NCBI GenBank assembly: GCA_019695115.1 | Contig: JAIBAP010000010.1 | Coordinates: 1 to 64,000 of the forward strand | Origin: Caldilineales bacterium | GTDB lineage: Bacteria > Chloroflexota > Anaerolineae > J102 | Length of the DNA: 64,000 nt | Reading direction: 5' to 3' | Part shown: in pieces, positions 8,166-16,432 of the stretch | Layout: every line of letters begins with the position of its first letter | Position numbering within the stretch: position 1 is the first letter of the stretch | Position numbers and translations under genes: made by a program | Notes under the pieces: generated by a model | The model's input: only the letters and a program-made list of their open reading frames with translations | What the model was told of the DNA's origin: nothing | Database searches by the model: none

Positions 8166-8891
8166 TTACGCCCAGGGCGTGGCGCTTGCACGACGAATAT
8201 CGATCTGGTCGATGACGGCATTCCCCCGCCGCGTGACCAGGAACAGCACGGCATCGGCAATCTCGTCGGGCTGGATGAGGATCGAGCGGTCGAGATCAGG
8301 TCGGGCCTGCGAGGCCAGGTCCGTATCCACACCGCCGGGCAGGATGGCGTGGACGCGAATCCCGTCCGCCTGCACTTCCCGCGCCAGAACTTTGGTCATC
8401 CCCAGCAGGGCGTGTTTCGAGGCGCTATACAGAGCCTGGTTGGCGTAGCCCTTGACGCCGACGACCGAATTGATATTGACGATGAAACTGGGCGGGTGCA
8501 GCCGCAGGTGGGGCAGGGCCTCGCGACAGAGCAGGAACGGGCCGCGGGCGTTCACCGCCATCACCTCGTCCCATTCCGCCGCGGACGAGGCGGCCAACGG
8601 CTTGAAGACGCCGATGGCGGCGTTGTTGATCAGGATGTCCAGTCGCCCGAAGCGATCCACCGTTCCCTGCACCAGCCGCACGATGCCGGCCTCGTCCCGC
8701 AAGTCGGTGGGGATGGCGGCGGCCGCGCCGCGCCCGGCCTCGATCTCGGCCCGAACCCCCTCCAACTCGCCCGCCGTGCGCGCCGCCAGGACGACGGCCG
8801 CGCCCTCATGGGCCAGGGCCAGGGCGATGCTGCGGCCGATGCCCCGGCCGGCGCCGGTAACGATGGCGACCTTCCCGATCAGTGCAGACAT
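8166..8891 (-). CDS. Short-chain dehydrogenase/reductase, FabG-like
   Basis: 241 residues from ATG 8891. The GTG 18 bases further upstream is possible but adds nothing conserved. It is a classical SDR: the NAD(P) motif TGAGRGIG begins at residue 12, NNAA at about 89-92, and the catalytic set Ser142, Tyr155 and Lys159 lies in NINSVVGVKGYANQALYSASK. The Arg residues after the glycine motif (RTAGELEG) suggest NADPH. It reduces or oxidises an alcohol/ketone, substrate unknown. It is divergent from the sugar operon starting at 9129 and lies upstream of manA on the same strand. Confidence 0.88.
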   Translation of the reverse strand: MSALIGKVAIVTGAGRGIGRSIALALAHEGAAVVLAARTAGELEGVRAEIEAGRGAAAAIPTDLRDEAGIVRLVQGTVDRFGRLDILINNAAIGVFKPLAASSAAEWDEVMAVNARGPFLLCREALPHLRLHPPSFIVNINSVVGVKGYANQALYSASKHALLGMTKVLAREVQADGIRVHAILPGGVDTDLASQARPDLDRSILIQPDEIADAVLFLVTRRGNAVIDQIDIRRASATPWA

Positions 8892-9005
8892 GGCTGACAA
8901 CTGTGCCACAAGCTGGGCCAGAGAACAAATTCAGCCCAGGGGTGCAGCTTGATGCGCATTCTTGCGCATTCTCGCACGCTTTTGCGACATCACGACCGGG
9001 ATGCC

Positions 9006-9034
9006 TTGACTATCGAGCAAGATCGTGCTAGTCT
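9006..9034 (+). promoter_or_regulatory. Putative promoter of the sugar operon
   Basis: TTGACT at 9006-9011, a 17-base spacer and TAGTCT at 9029-9034, about 95 bases before the ribokinase ATG. The -10 match is weak. Confidence 0.4.
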
Positions 9035-9128
9035 GCATCGAAACCGGCGCGACCGTTGGACGCCACCTTCGCAGCCAGCCTGCGGTTCGCTTCGCCGGCC
9101 TCGCCCCCCCTGTGCCAAAGGAGACCCA

Positions 9129-10058
9129 ATGACAATCGCCCCGACTGTTCTCGTTGTCGGCAGCCTCAACATGGATCAAATCTTCCGCCTGCCTCGCTTC
9201 CCGCGGCCCGGCGAGACGATGTTGGCGCCGGATGTCATCACCGCGCCGGGCGGGAAGGGCGCCAACCAGGCGGTGGCCGCGGCCCGCATGGGCGCCGGCG
9301 TGCGCATGGTCGGCTGCGTCGGTGACGATGCCTTCGGCGGCAGTCTGCGGCAGTCGCTGGTCGCGGCGGGCGTCGAGGCATCGGGCCTGCGGTCGCTGGC
9401 GGATGCCCCCACAGGCACGGCCTTGATCATGCTGGTGGAAGGGGAGGACAACAGCATCGTCGTGGCGCCCGGCGCCAACGACCGGGTGACGGTGGCCGCT
9501 CTCGACGCCATCGACTGGTCGGAGGTGGCCGTGCTGCTCGTCCAGTTCGAGATCCCGCTCGAGGTCACAGCCGAGGCCATGCGCCGGGCGCGCGCGGCCG
9601 GCGCCACCGTCATCCTCGACCCCGCCCCACCCCGCCCCTGCCCGCCCGACCTCCTGGCCCTGGCCCACATTCTCACCCCCAACGAAACCGAAGCCGAGGC
9701 CCTGGCCGGCCGCCCCGTCACCGACCTCGAGTCAGCCGAACAGGTGGGGCGCATCCTGCTGGCCGGGGGCGAACAACGCGTCATCGTCAAGCTGGGCGAC
9801 CAGGGCGCGCTCGTCTGCACAGACTCCGGCTGCCGGCATTGGCCCGCCCTCCCCGTGCCCGTCCTCGACACCACCGCCGCCGGCGATGCCTTCTGTGGGG
9901 CGTTGGCTGCCGGTCTGGCCGCCGGCGCTGCTTTCGACCAGGCCATGACGACGGCCATGGCCGCCGGCGCCCTCGCCGTCACCAAACTCGGCGCCCAACC
10001 CTCGCTTCCCACCCGGATGGAGGTAGAGGAATTGTTGAGATGGGGGAGTGGAGATTAG
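9129..10058 (+). CDS. rbsK: Ribokinase (PfkB family sugar kinase)
   Basis: 309 residues. ATG 9129 follows AAAGGAG. The PfkB signature 1 region is APGGKGANQAVAAARMGAG (GGKGAN at 41-46). Signature 2 is DTTAAGDAFCGALAAGLA, with D247 and the catalytic base D253; the usual DTxGAGD reads DTTAAGD here. The N-terminal VVGSLNMDQIFRLPRFPRPGET matches ribokinases closely. It phosphorylates ribose or a related pentose/ketose with ATP. It heads a same-strand run of isomerase, epimerase and dehydrogenase genes. Its TAG stop lies in the first unit of a GGAGATTGGTTATTGG array. Confidence 0.9.
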   Translation: MTIAPTVLVVGSLNMDQIFRLPRFPRPGETMLAPDVITAPGGKGANQAVAAARMGAGVRMVGCVGDDAFGGSLRQSLVAAGVEASGLRSLADAPTGTALIMLVEGEDNSIVVAPGANDRVTVAALDAIDWSEVAVLLVQFEIPLEVTAEAMRRARAAGATVILDPAPPRPCPPDLLALAHILTPNETEAEALAGRPVTDLESAEQVGRILLAGGEQRVIVKLGDQGALVCTDSGCRHWPALPVPVLDTTAAGDAFCGALAAGLAAGAAFDQAMTTAMAAGALAVTKLGAQPSLPTRMEVEELLRWGSGD

Positions 10059-10138
10059 TTATTGGAGATTGGTTATTGGAGATTGGCTATTGGTTATTGG
10101 AGATTGGTTATTGGTTATTGGAGATTGGTTATTTCTTG
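10040..10138 (+). repeat. GGAGATTGGTTATTGG array after the ribokinase gene
   Basis: GGAGATTGG and GGTTATTGG words alternate about ten times, starting inside the last codons of the kinase gene. The array is G/T-rich in the coding direction. Confidence 0.85.
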
Positions 10139-10157
10139 TGCAACATATCGTATCTCG

Positions 10158-10281
10158 CACCACGCCTCACGTTTCACGCCTCACGCCTCACGTTTCACGT
10201 TTCACGCCTCACGTTTCACGCCTCACGTTTCACGTTCCACGCATCACGTTTCACGTTTCACGCATCACGCACCACACCCCC
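10158..10281 (+). repeat. CACGTTTCACGCCT array before the TIM-barrel gene
   Basis: Words CACGCCT, CACGTTT and CACGCAT are repeated about seventeen times up to the ATG at 10282. It is C/A/T-rich and no Shine-Dalgarno is present. The reverse complement of the same words follows the dehydrogenase gene at 13425-13553. Confidence 0.85.
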
Positions 10282-11223
10282 ATGCCGCTCCAAAAACTAT
10301 CTCTAGGCGTCAAGACCGATCCCATCGAGTATCGTTACTCGTTCGAGTGGCTGTTTGAGCTGATGGCCGAAGAAGGCGTCTTTCACGCCCAACTCGGCTC
10401 TTTCGTCGAAATGTACTCGCTCCCCGACGCCTATTTCCTGCACTTGCGCGCCCTGGCAGCCGATTTCGGCATTCGCATCAGCAGTGTCTTCACCTCGCAT
10501 CGGGAACTGGGCGGGCTATTCCGTTTCGAGCACCCGGCCTGGGAGCAGGTGGCGCGGCGCAATTTCGAGCGCATGATCGAGATCGGGGCGCTGGTGGGGG
10601 CCGATTCGGTGGGCGGCAATCCCGGCTCGGTGCTGCGCGACCGGCCGGAGAGCAAGGAACCGGGGATCCACCGCTACCAGGAGCACATGCGCCAGCTTCT
10701 GCACTATGCACACGCCTGCGGTCTGCCCGCCATCACCGCCGAAACGATGTCCTGCCTGGCCGAGCCGCCCACCCTCCCCGATGAAATCAAGGCCATGGGC
10801 GCTGAGTTGTTCGCCTACCACCGCCAGCATCCACACACCACCGCCGCCTTCGGCTACTGCGTCGACATCGCCCATGGCTACGCCGACCGGGAGGGCAAGG
10901 TCGTTTGGGATAACGCGCAACTGTTCGAGGCCGCCCTGCCCTATCTCAACCACGTCCACCTCAAAAACACCGACGCCCGCTTCGACGCCACCTTCGGCTT
11001 CGACCCGGACGAGAGGGCGCGCGGCATCGTCCAGATCGAACGCTTCCGCGACCTGTTGATCGAGCAGGGCGACAGCCTGCCGGTGAGCGAGGTGGTTGGC
11101 TATCTGGAGATCGGCGGCCCCAAAACCGGGCGGGATTATTCCGATTGGAGGCTCGAAACCCTTTTGCGCCCGTCTTTGCGCCATCTGAAAGCTGCTTTCG
11201 TCTATCCCACACACCGAAATTGA
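10282..11223 (+). CDS. Sugar phosphate isomerase/epimerase-like TIM-barrel protein
   Basis: 313 residues from ATG 10282, the first codon after the repeat array; the frame stays open upstream only because the repeats lack stops. Xylose-isomerase-like/AP endonuclease family 2 fold. Metal-ligand-like residues lie in AITAETMSCLAE (Glu), YCVDIAHGYA (Asp, His) and NHVHLKNTDARFD (His). Family members isomerise or epimerise keto-sugars using a divalent metal. The neighbours (ribokinase before, pentulose-phosphate epimerase and polyol dehydrogenases after) indicate a sugar or polyol catabolic pathway. The exact substrate is unknown. Confidence 0.82.
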   Translation: MPLQKLSLGVKTDPIEYRYSFEWLFELMAEEGVFHAQLGSFVEMYSLPDAYFLHLRALAADFGIRISSVFTSHRELGGLFRFEHPAWEQVARRNFERMIEIGALVGADSVGGNPGSVLRDRPESKEPGIHRYQEHMRQLLHYAHACGLPAITAETMSCLAEPPTLPDEIKAMGAELFAYHRQHPHTTAAFGYCVDIAHGYADREGKVVWDNAQLFEAALPYLNHVHLKNTDARFDATFGFDPDERARGIVQIERFRDLLIEQGDSLPVSEVVGYLEIGGPKTGRDYSDWRLETLLRPSLRHLKAAFVYPTHRN

Positions 11224-11226
11224 GAC

Positions 11227-11619
11227 ATGAAACACTATCGCAATCCTCTCGATGTGCATCAACCCATCGCCGCCGCCTATACGCATCAGATAGAAATTCG
11301 CGGCCCAGAACGATTGTTGGCGCTATCAGGCCAGGTCGGCCAGCGCGCAGACGGCTTCATACCGGATGATCCAATCGAGCAACTCGAGACTGCCTTCGCC
11401 AATGTGATCCATAACCTTGAGGCAGCAGGCATGGATGTACAGGATCTCTTCAAAATCACATTCTACCTGGTTGGCGATATCGACGCGAGGCGGCGGCGGG
11501 AGGTGACGGCATCGCGCTTGAACGGCCATCAACCGTGTATGACTGTCCTCTATGTTGCCGCACTTGCCAATCCAGTCTACAGGGTCGAGATCGACGCCTG
11601 GGCAAGCAAGGCTGAATAG
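11227..11619 (+). CDS. RidA/YjgF family protein
   Basis: 130 residues, starting three bases after the previous stop. Fold landmarks: RLLALSGQVG, QLETAFANVIHNLEAAGMDVQDLFKITFYL, and the C-terminal strand YRVEIDAWASKAE. In imine-deaminating RidA proteins an Arg sits in the VARLP segment before the last strand. Here the matching segment reads YVAALANP, so that Arg appears absent and classical 2-aminoacrylate deaminase activity is doubtful. It may have a pathway-specific hydrolytic or binding role in the sugar operon. Confidence 0.85.
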   Translation: MKHYRNPLDVHQPIAAAYTHQIEIRGPERLLALSGQVGQRADGFIPDDPIEQLETAFANVIHNLEAAGMDVQDLFKITFYLVGDIDARRRREVTASRLNGHQPCMTVLYVAALANPVYRVEIDAWASKAE

Positions 11620-11633
11620 AAATCGGGTTCGCC

Positions 11634-12359
11634 ATGCCTCACGAAACACGCAACCCGCAGCCCGCCATCCAACTCGCCCCCTCGATGATGTGCGCCGACC
11701 TCTGGCGACTGGCCGAGACCGTGCGCGAGCTGGAAGCAGCGGGCGTGGACATGCTCCATTTCGACCTCATGGACGCGCACTTTGCGCCCAACCTGCCGCT
11801 GGGCCTGGGCCTGCTGGAATGGCTGCGCCCGCACACCGCTTTGCCCTTCGACGCCCACCTGATGGTCGAGGACAACGACTTCTTCATCCCCAGGCTGGCC
11901 GCGATCGGCGTCCAACAGGTTTCGGTCCATGTCGAGTCGGCCACCCACCTCGACCGCACGTTGTCCTCGATCCGTGGGCAGGGGATGAAAGCCGGCGCCG
12001 CCCTCAACCCCGCCACCCCGCCCTCTGCCCTGGCTTATGTCCTCGAACAACTCGATTTCGTCCTTGTCATGACCGTCAACCCTGGCTTTGCCGGGCAGAA
12101 ACTGGCCCCCTCCGCCCTGCGCAAGATCGCCGACACCGCCGCCTTCTTGCGCGACCACGGCCGGGACATCCCCATCCAGGTCGATGGCAATGTCAGCTTC
12201 GCCAACATCCCCGACATGGCGGCGGCCGGGGCGACGATCCTGGTAGGGGGAAGCAGCAGCATCTTCGCCCCCACCGGCTCGCTGACCGAAAACGTCCACC
12301 AGGCCCGCCAGGCCGCGGAGCAGGGGGCGCAACGGAGGGTCGAAGGAGACCACCCATGA
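11634..12359 (+). CDS. rpe: Ribulose-phosphate 3-epimerase family protein
   Basis: 241 residues. TIM barrel of the pentulose-phosphate 3-epimerase family: LAPSMMCADLWRL at the N-terminus, the metal/catalytic motif FDLMDAHFAPN, FDAHLMVEDND, MTVNPGFAGQKLAPS, and the second catalytic region IQVDGNVSFANI, then the phosphate-binding tail ILVGGSSSIF. It interconverts ketose-5-phosphate epimers using a metal. The Asn/Met variations around the usual SMMCAD motif and the operon context allow a non-ribulose substrate. Its stop overlaps the next ATG (ATGA). Confidence 0.87.
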   Translation: MPHETRNPQPAIQLAPSMMCADLWRLAETVRELEAAGVDMLHFDLMDAHFAPNLPLGLGLLEWLRPHTALPFDAHLMVEDNDFFIPRLAAIGVQQVSVHVESATHLDRTLSSIRGQGMKAGAALNPATPPSALAYVLEQLDFVLVMTVNPGFAGQKLAPSALRKIADTAAFLRDHGRDIPIQVDGNVSFANIPDMAAAGATILVGGSSSIFAPTGSLTENVHQARQAAEQGAQRRVEGDHP

Positions 12360-13417
12360 GCGAAAACATGATGCAGGCTCAGGTCTTGCACGCGGTCGGT
12401 GACATGCGCTACCAACGCATCCCCCGGCCCCAGCCCGGCCCCGGCCAGGTCCTTGTCCGTGTGGCTTTCTGCGGCATTTGCGGCTCCGACCTGCCGCGCA
12501 CCTTCGTCAAGGGCGCCTATCGCTTCCCCATCGTCATCGGCCATGAGTTCGCCGGCACGGTGGCCGAGCCGGGGCCGGTGGTCAGCGGGCTGGCCGAGGG
12601 CGACCCGGTGGCCGTCTTCCCGCTGCTGTGGTGCGGCGTGTGCCCGGCCTGCGAACAGGGCAAGTACGCCCAATGCCTGAACTATGGCTATCTCGGCTCG
12701 CGCAACGATGGCGCCCTGGCCGAGTTCGTGCTGGCGCCGGCCCGCAACCTGCTGCCCGTGCCAGACGGCGTCTCGTTGGCGGCGGCGGCGATGACCGAAC
12801 CGGCGGCCGTCGCCCTCCATGCCCTGCGCCGGGCTGGCCCCCTCCTCGGCCAAACCATCGCCATCTTCGGCGCCGGCCCCATCGGGCTGATGGCGGCGCA
12901 GTGGGCGCGGCTCATGGGCGCCGGCAAGGTGCTCGTCTTCGACATCGTGCCCCAAAAGCTGGCCCTGGCGCGAGAACTGGGCTTCGACGAGGCCTTCCAC
13001 AGCCGAGCGGTGGAGGCTGTGCGCCAGGTGGAGGAGGAAACCGGCGGGCAGGGCGCCCATGTCTGCATCGAGGCCGCCGGTGCGCCCGCGGCCACCCTCC
13101 AGGCCCTGACTGCAGCCCGCCGAGGCGGGCGGGTGGTGCTTCTGGGCAATCCTAGCGGCGATGTCACCCTGCCGGCGGGGCTGATCTCGCAGTTCTTGAG
13201 GCGGGAACTGGCGCTGCTCGGAACATGGAACTCGGATTTCAGCGCCGCTGGCAACGATGACGACTGGCGGGCGGTGTTGGCGGCGATGGCGTCAGGCAGC
13301 CTCGACCTCGAACCGCTGATCACCCACCGCGTCCCGCTCGCCCATGCCTTCGAGGCCCTGAAAATGATGCGCGACCAGACCGATTTCTATGCGAAAGTGC
13401 TGGTCGATTGCACTTGA
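12356..13417 (+). CDS. Zinc-dependent alcohol dehydrogenase, galactitol-1-phosphate 5-dehydrogenase-like
   Basis: 353 residues. ATG 12356 overlaps the epimerase stop and follows GAAGGAG. Medium-chain dehydrogenase: catalytic-zinc Cys in CGICGSD, GHEFAGTV, and a structural-zinc cluster in CGVCPACEQGKYAQC. GSRNDGALAEFV resembles polyol-phosphate dehydrogenases such as GatD. The NAD domain has GAGPIGLMAAQWARLMGAG, with Asp after the second strand (VFDIVP), suggesting NAD. It probably oxidises a sugar alcohol or its phosphate within this operon. Confidence 0.85.
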   Translation: MSENMMQAQVLHAVGDMRYQRIPRPQPGPGQVLVRVAFCGICGSDLPRTFVKGAYRFPIVIGHEFAGTVAEPGPVVSGLAEGDPVAVFPLLWCGVCPACEQGKYAQCLNYGYLGSRNDGALAEFVLAPARNLLPVPDGVSLAAAAMTEPAAVALHALRRAGPLLGQTIAIFGAGPIGLMAAQWARLMGAGKVLVFDIVPQKLALARELGFDEAFHSRAVEAVRQVEEETGGQGAHVCIEAAGAPAATLQALTAARRGGRVVLLGNPSGDVTLPAGLISQFLRRELALLGTWNSDFSAAGNDDDWRAVLAAMASGSLDLEPLITHRVPLAHAFEALKMMRDQTDFYAKVLVDCT

Positions 13418-13424
13418 ATCGGCA

Positions 13425-13553
13425 GCGTGAAACGTGATGCGTGAAACGTGATGCGTGATGCGTGTTCCGTGGTGCGTGTTGCGTCTTGCGTGTTCCGTGT
13501 TCCGTGAAACGTGATGCGTGATGTGTGAAAAACGTCGGCGACTCTTGCGGCTC
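13425..13553 (+). repeat. GTGAAACGTGATGCGTG array after the dehydrogenase gene
   Basis: GTGAAACGTGATGC, GTGTTCCGTG and GTGTTGCGTC words are repeated, beginning just after the TGA at 13417. It is the reverse complement of the word family at 10158-10281 and is G/T-rich in the coding direction. Confidence 0.8.
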
Positions 13554-13595
13554 ACGTTTCAGGGTCAAGTTTGTCAACAACACCGAAAAAATCCG

Positions 13596-13845
13596 CGTTC
13601 CTCCGCGTACCAAAAAAAGAAAAATCCGCGTTCCTCCGCGTTCATCCGCGTACCAAAAAAGAAAAAAAATCCGCGTTCCTCCGCGTTCATCCGCGTACCA
13701 AAAAAGAAAAGAATCCGCGTTCCCCCGCGTTCATCCGCGTACCAAAAAAGAAAAGAATCCGCGTTCCCCCGCGTTCATCCGCGTACCAAAAAAGAAAAGA
13801 ATCCGCGTTCCCCCGCGTTCATCCGCGTACCAAAAAACCAAAAGG
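13596..13845 (+). repeat. Six tandem ~44-bp units before the second dehydrogenase gene
   Basis: The unit is TCCGCGTTCCTCCGCG, TTCATCCGCGTACC, then an A-rich tail AAAAAAGAAAAGAA. The first copy is short and the last two to three are near identical. The A-rich tail of the final unit changes into AAAAGGAG, which serves as the ribosome site for the ATG at 13854. There are no spacers, so it is not a CRISPR array. Confidence 0.9.
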
Positions 13846-13853
13846 AGAAATTG

Positions 13854-14894
13854 ATGCTTGCTGCTGTCCTAGAAAATCTGAACCAGATGGTGGTCAAAGA
13901 AGCGCCCACGCCCGAAATCGACGACGATTCGGCCTTGATGCGGGTCGAGAACACCAGCATCTGCGGCTCCGACATCCGCATTTTTCATTACGGCAACCCC
14001 CGCGTCACCCCGCCCGCCATCCTCGGCCACGAGGCTTCGGGCGTGATCGTCCGTGTGGGCAAGAACGTCACGCGGGTGAAGGAGGGCGACCGGGTGGCGA
14101 TCGGGGCCGACTTCCCCTGCGGCAACTGCAAATGGTGCCGCAACGGCCTGCTGAACAACTGCACCACCAACTACGCCGTCGGCTATCAGATCCCCGGCGC
14201 CTTCGCCCAATACATGCGCCTGCCCAAGCTGCTGCTGCAAGGCCCCGTAACCCGGATTGCCGACAGCCTGGGACACCAGGAAGCCGCCCTGGCCGAGCCG
14301 CTGGCCTGCGCCATCAACGGCTTCGAGCTCGTCAACCTCTCGTTGGGCAAGAGCGTCGTCATCATCGGCCTCGGCCCCATCGGCTGCATGATGATCGACC
14401 TGGCCCGGCTGATGGGCGCCACCAAAGTCATCGGCGTCCAGCGCAGCCAACTGCGGATGGAGATCGCCAAGAGCTACAGCGCCGACGCCTACATCGACGC
14501 CAGTTCCGAAGATGTCGTCGCTCGCTGTCTGGAAGAAACCGATGGTGAGGGTCCGGACATCGTCATCACCGCCAGCGGTTCGGTCGAGACGCACGAACAG
14601 GCGGTGGAAATGGTGGCGCACCGGGGCTATGTCAATCTCTTCGGCGGCCTGGCCAAAGGCACGCGACCAATCTCCATCCTCTCCAATACCATCCACTACA
14701 AAGAATGCTTCCTCACCGGCTCGCACGGCAGCACACCCCGCCAACATGAACTGGCCGTCCATCTGCTGGAGAAGGGCCTGGTGCGGGTCAAGCCGCTGAT
14801 CACCCACCACTTCGCCCTGGCCGAGATCAACGCCGCCTTCGAGGCGATGGAATCACGGCAGGGGATGAAGGTGATGATCCACAACCAGGGGTGA
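13854..14894 (+). CDS. Zinc-dependent dehydrogenase, sorbitol/threonine dehydrogenase-like
   Basis: 346 residues; ATG 13854 follows AAAAGGAG. MDR family: catalytic-zinc Cys in NTSICGSDIRIF, GHEASGVI, a structural cluster CGNCKWCRNGLLNNC, EAALAEPLACAINGFE, and the NAD motif GLGPIGCMMIDLARLMGA. VQRSQLRME follows the second strand with no Asp there, so the cofactor preference is less clear. It shares architecture with the dehydrogenase at 12356 but only distant identity, giving the operon two different oxidation steps. Reading frames through the upstream array are open and give spurious N-terminal extensions. Confidence 0.85.
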   Translation: MLAAVLENLNQMVVKEAPTPEIDDDSALMRVENTSICGSDIRIFHYGNPRVTPPAILGHEASGVIVRVGKNVTRVKEGDRVAIGADFPCGNCKWCRNGLLNNCTTNYAVGYQIPGAFAQYMRLPKLLLQGPVTRIADSLGHQEAALAEPLACAINGFELVNLSLGKSVVIIGLGPIGCMMIDLARLMGATKVIGVQRSQLRMEIAKSYSADAYIDASSEDVVARCLEETDGEGPDIVITASGSVETHEQAVEMVAHRGYVNLFGGLAKGTRPISILSNTIHYKECFLTGSHGSTPRQHELAVHLLEKGLVRVKPLITHHFALAEINAAFEAMESRQGMKVMIHNQG

Positions 14895-14923
14895 GAGTCG
14901 CCAACTCGCCGCACGCCGTGACT

Positions 14924-16267
14924 CTACGCAGGCAAGGTGATCGTGAACGTCGTCCCTTGCCCCACTTCGCTGGCGACGCTGATGCGGCCGCCCTGCGCCT
15001 CGGTCAACGATTTGGCGATGGCCAGGCCCAGACCCGACTCGCCTTCGGATTCGCTGCGCGCCCGGTCCCCGCGGTAGAAACGCTCGAAGACCTTGGGCAG
15101 GTCGTCGGCGGCAATGCCGACGCCGGAATCGCGCACAAGCAGACGCACCTGGCCCGGCGCCGCCTCGGCTGCTAACGAAACGCTCCCCCCGCTCAGTGTG
15201 AAACGCAAGGCATTGCTGACCAAGTTGTTGAGCACCTGGGCCATCCGTTCGGGGTCGACCATCACCTCCGGCAACGTGGGGTCGGCGCGCACCTGCAGGG
15301 TGATATTCTTTTCGGCGGCGGCGACGGCATGGGCGGCAGCGACGCGGTCGAGCAAGGACTGCGGCGCACACTTGACGAGCGCCAGCGAAAGCTCGCCGGC
15401 ATCGGCCAGAGAGAGGGTGCGGAGATCGTCGATCAGCCGTTGCAGATGCATGGCTTCGTCGTGCATGACGCCGTACATGGCCGGGGCGCCCTTGAGCTTG
15501 CCATCGGACAGGGCCTCGGTATAGCCGAGAATGACGCTGAGGGGGGTGCGCAGATCGTGGGCGATGTCGGCGGTCATCTGCCGGCGCAACTCGGACTCGC
15601 GGGCCAGGTCGGTGCTCATGCGGTTGAAGCTCGCGGCCAGTTCGCCGATCTCGTCGCGGGTGTGCACCTCCACCTGCCGCCCCAGTTCACCCTGGGCGAC
15701 GGCCTGTGTGGCCAGCGTCAGGTCGCGCACCGGCCCGGAGATGCCGCGAGCCAGGAGGATGCCGAGCAGCAGTGCCGCCGCCGTAGCGCCGAGGGCGCCG
15801 AAGAGGATGGCACGATTCACCCGCTGTAAGAAGGCCGCTTCGGGCGACGGCCGTGAGGAGGTGGCGACGCCATCGGTCTCGAATAGCAGGCGGCCGACCA
15901 CCTGGCCATCCACCGCCACCGGCACCGCGCGGGTTAGGTCGGCGCGCGACAACTTCTGCCCCACCTGGTAGCTACCGCCGCCATAAATCACTTCACCCAC
16001 GCCATCGGCCAATACCACCGGCGCCGGCGCAAATTCCGGCCCGTGTCGCCAGGGCGTGCGAATGACGATGGCGCCGATATTCTCCCAGCTCCCTTCCTCC
16101 TGATAAAAGCTCGTCAGGCTTTGCAGCAAGTTGGATTGATAGGCGTCGAGTACAAAACGGTCGAACTCGCTGCGCGTGCGCAGACCGACGAAGAGCGCGA
16201 CCAGAACGGCCCCGATCAACCCCACGACCAGGAAAGAAAGGGTGAGTTTGAGTGTGAGCGAGCGCAT
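14924..16267 (-). CDS. Two-component sensor histidine kinase
   Basis: 447 residues from ATG 16267; the upstream frame enters a TTCGCACTTCGCA array. TM1 is at about 8-29, an extracytoplasmic sensor region at 30-151, TM2 at 152-173, and HAMP at about 174-226 (DEIGELAASFNRM). The HisKA phosphoacceptor is H237 in ADIAHDLRTPLSVILGYTE. The HATPase has NNLVSNALRF (N box), DSGVGIAADDLPKVFERFYRG (G1/F boxes) and GLGLAIAKSL (G2). It autophosphorylates and passes phosphate to the OmpR-type regulator encoded just upstream. The neighbouring secreted proteins suggest envelope sensing. Confidence 0.93.
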   Translation of the reverse strand: MRSLTLKLTLSFLVVGLIGAVLVALFVGLRTRSEFDRFVLDAYQSNLLQSLTSFYQEEGSWENIGAIVIRTPWRHGPEFAPAPVVLADGVGEVIYGGGSYQVGQKLSRADLTRAVPVAVDGQVVGRLLFETDGVATSSRPSPEAAFLQRVNRAILFGALGATAAALLLGILLARGISGPVRDLTLATQAVAQGELGRQVEVHTRDEIGELAASFNRMSTDLARESELRRQMTADIAHDLRTPLSVILGYTEALSDGKLKGAPAMYGVMHDEAMHLQRLIDDLRTLSLADAGELSLALVKCAPQSLLDRVAAAHAVAAAEKNITLQVRADPTLPEVMVDPERMAQVLNNLVSNALRFTLSGGSVSLAAEAAPGQVRLLVRDSGVGIAADDLPKVFERFYRGDRARSESEGESGLGLAIAKSLTEAQGGRISVASEVGQGTTFTITLPA

Positions 16268-16318
16268 GACGGAGTGCGAAGTGCGAATTGCGGATTGCGA
16301 AGTGCGAAGTGCGAAACA
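16268..16318 (-). repeat. TTCGCACTTCGCAATCCG array before the histidine kinase start
   Basis: Plus-strand words GTGCGAA and TTGCGGA are repeated six to seven times immediately upstream of the kinase ATG. In coding orientation it is C/T-rich with no Shine-Dalgarno. Confidence 0.75.
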
Positions 16319-16361
16319 GGGGACCTGTTGCCCATTATCGATCACATTTGATACAATAACT

Positions 16362-16432
16362 CTCTACATGTCTACCTGTCTACTTGTCTACTTGTCTACT
16401 TGTCTACCTGTCTACTTGTCTTCCTATCTACT
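16362..16432 (-). repeat. GTAGACAGG array at the 3' end of the response regulator gene
   Basis: About seven 10-base units TCTACTTGTC/TCTACCTGTC (plus strand). The regulator's TAG stop (16428-16430) belongs to the last degenerate unit. The same word family follows the GNAT gene at 23522-23563, where it also supplies the TAG stop. Confidence 0.85.

Noticed and set aside
11552-12355. Long N-terminal extension of the dehydrogenase at 12356
   Set aside because: It overlaps the epimerase gene in another frame and is Arg/Pro-rich shadow. GAAGGAG and the ATGA overlap mark the true start.
13596-13845. Possible CRISPR array
   Set aside because: Units are directly adjacent with no unique spacers, lengths vary, and no cas genes are near; it is a tandem repeat.
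13518-13853. N-terminal extension of the dehydrogenase (RVPPRSSAYQKK-type repeats)
   Set aside because: Encoded entirely by tandem repeats that are open in all three frames. A strong ribosome site and family N-terminus place the start at 13854.
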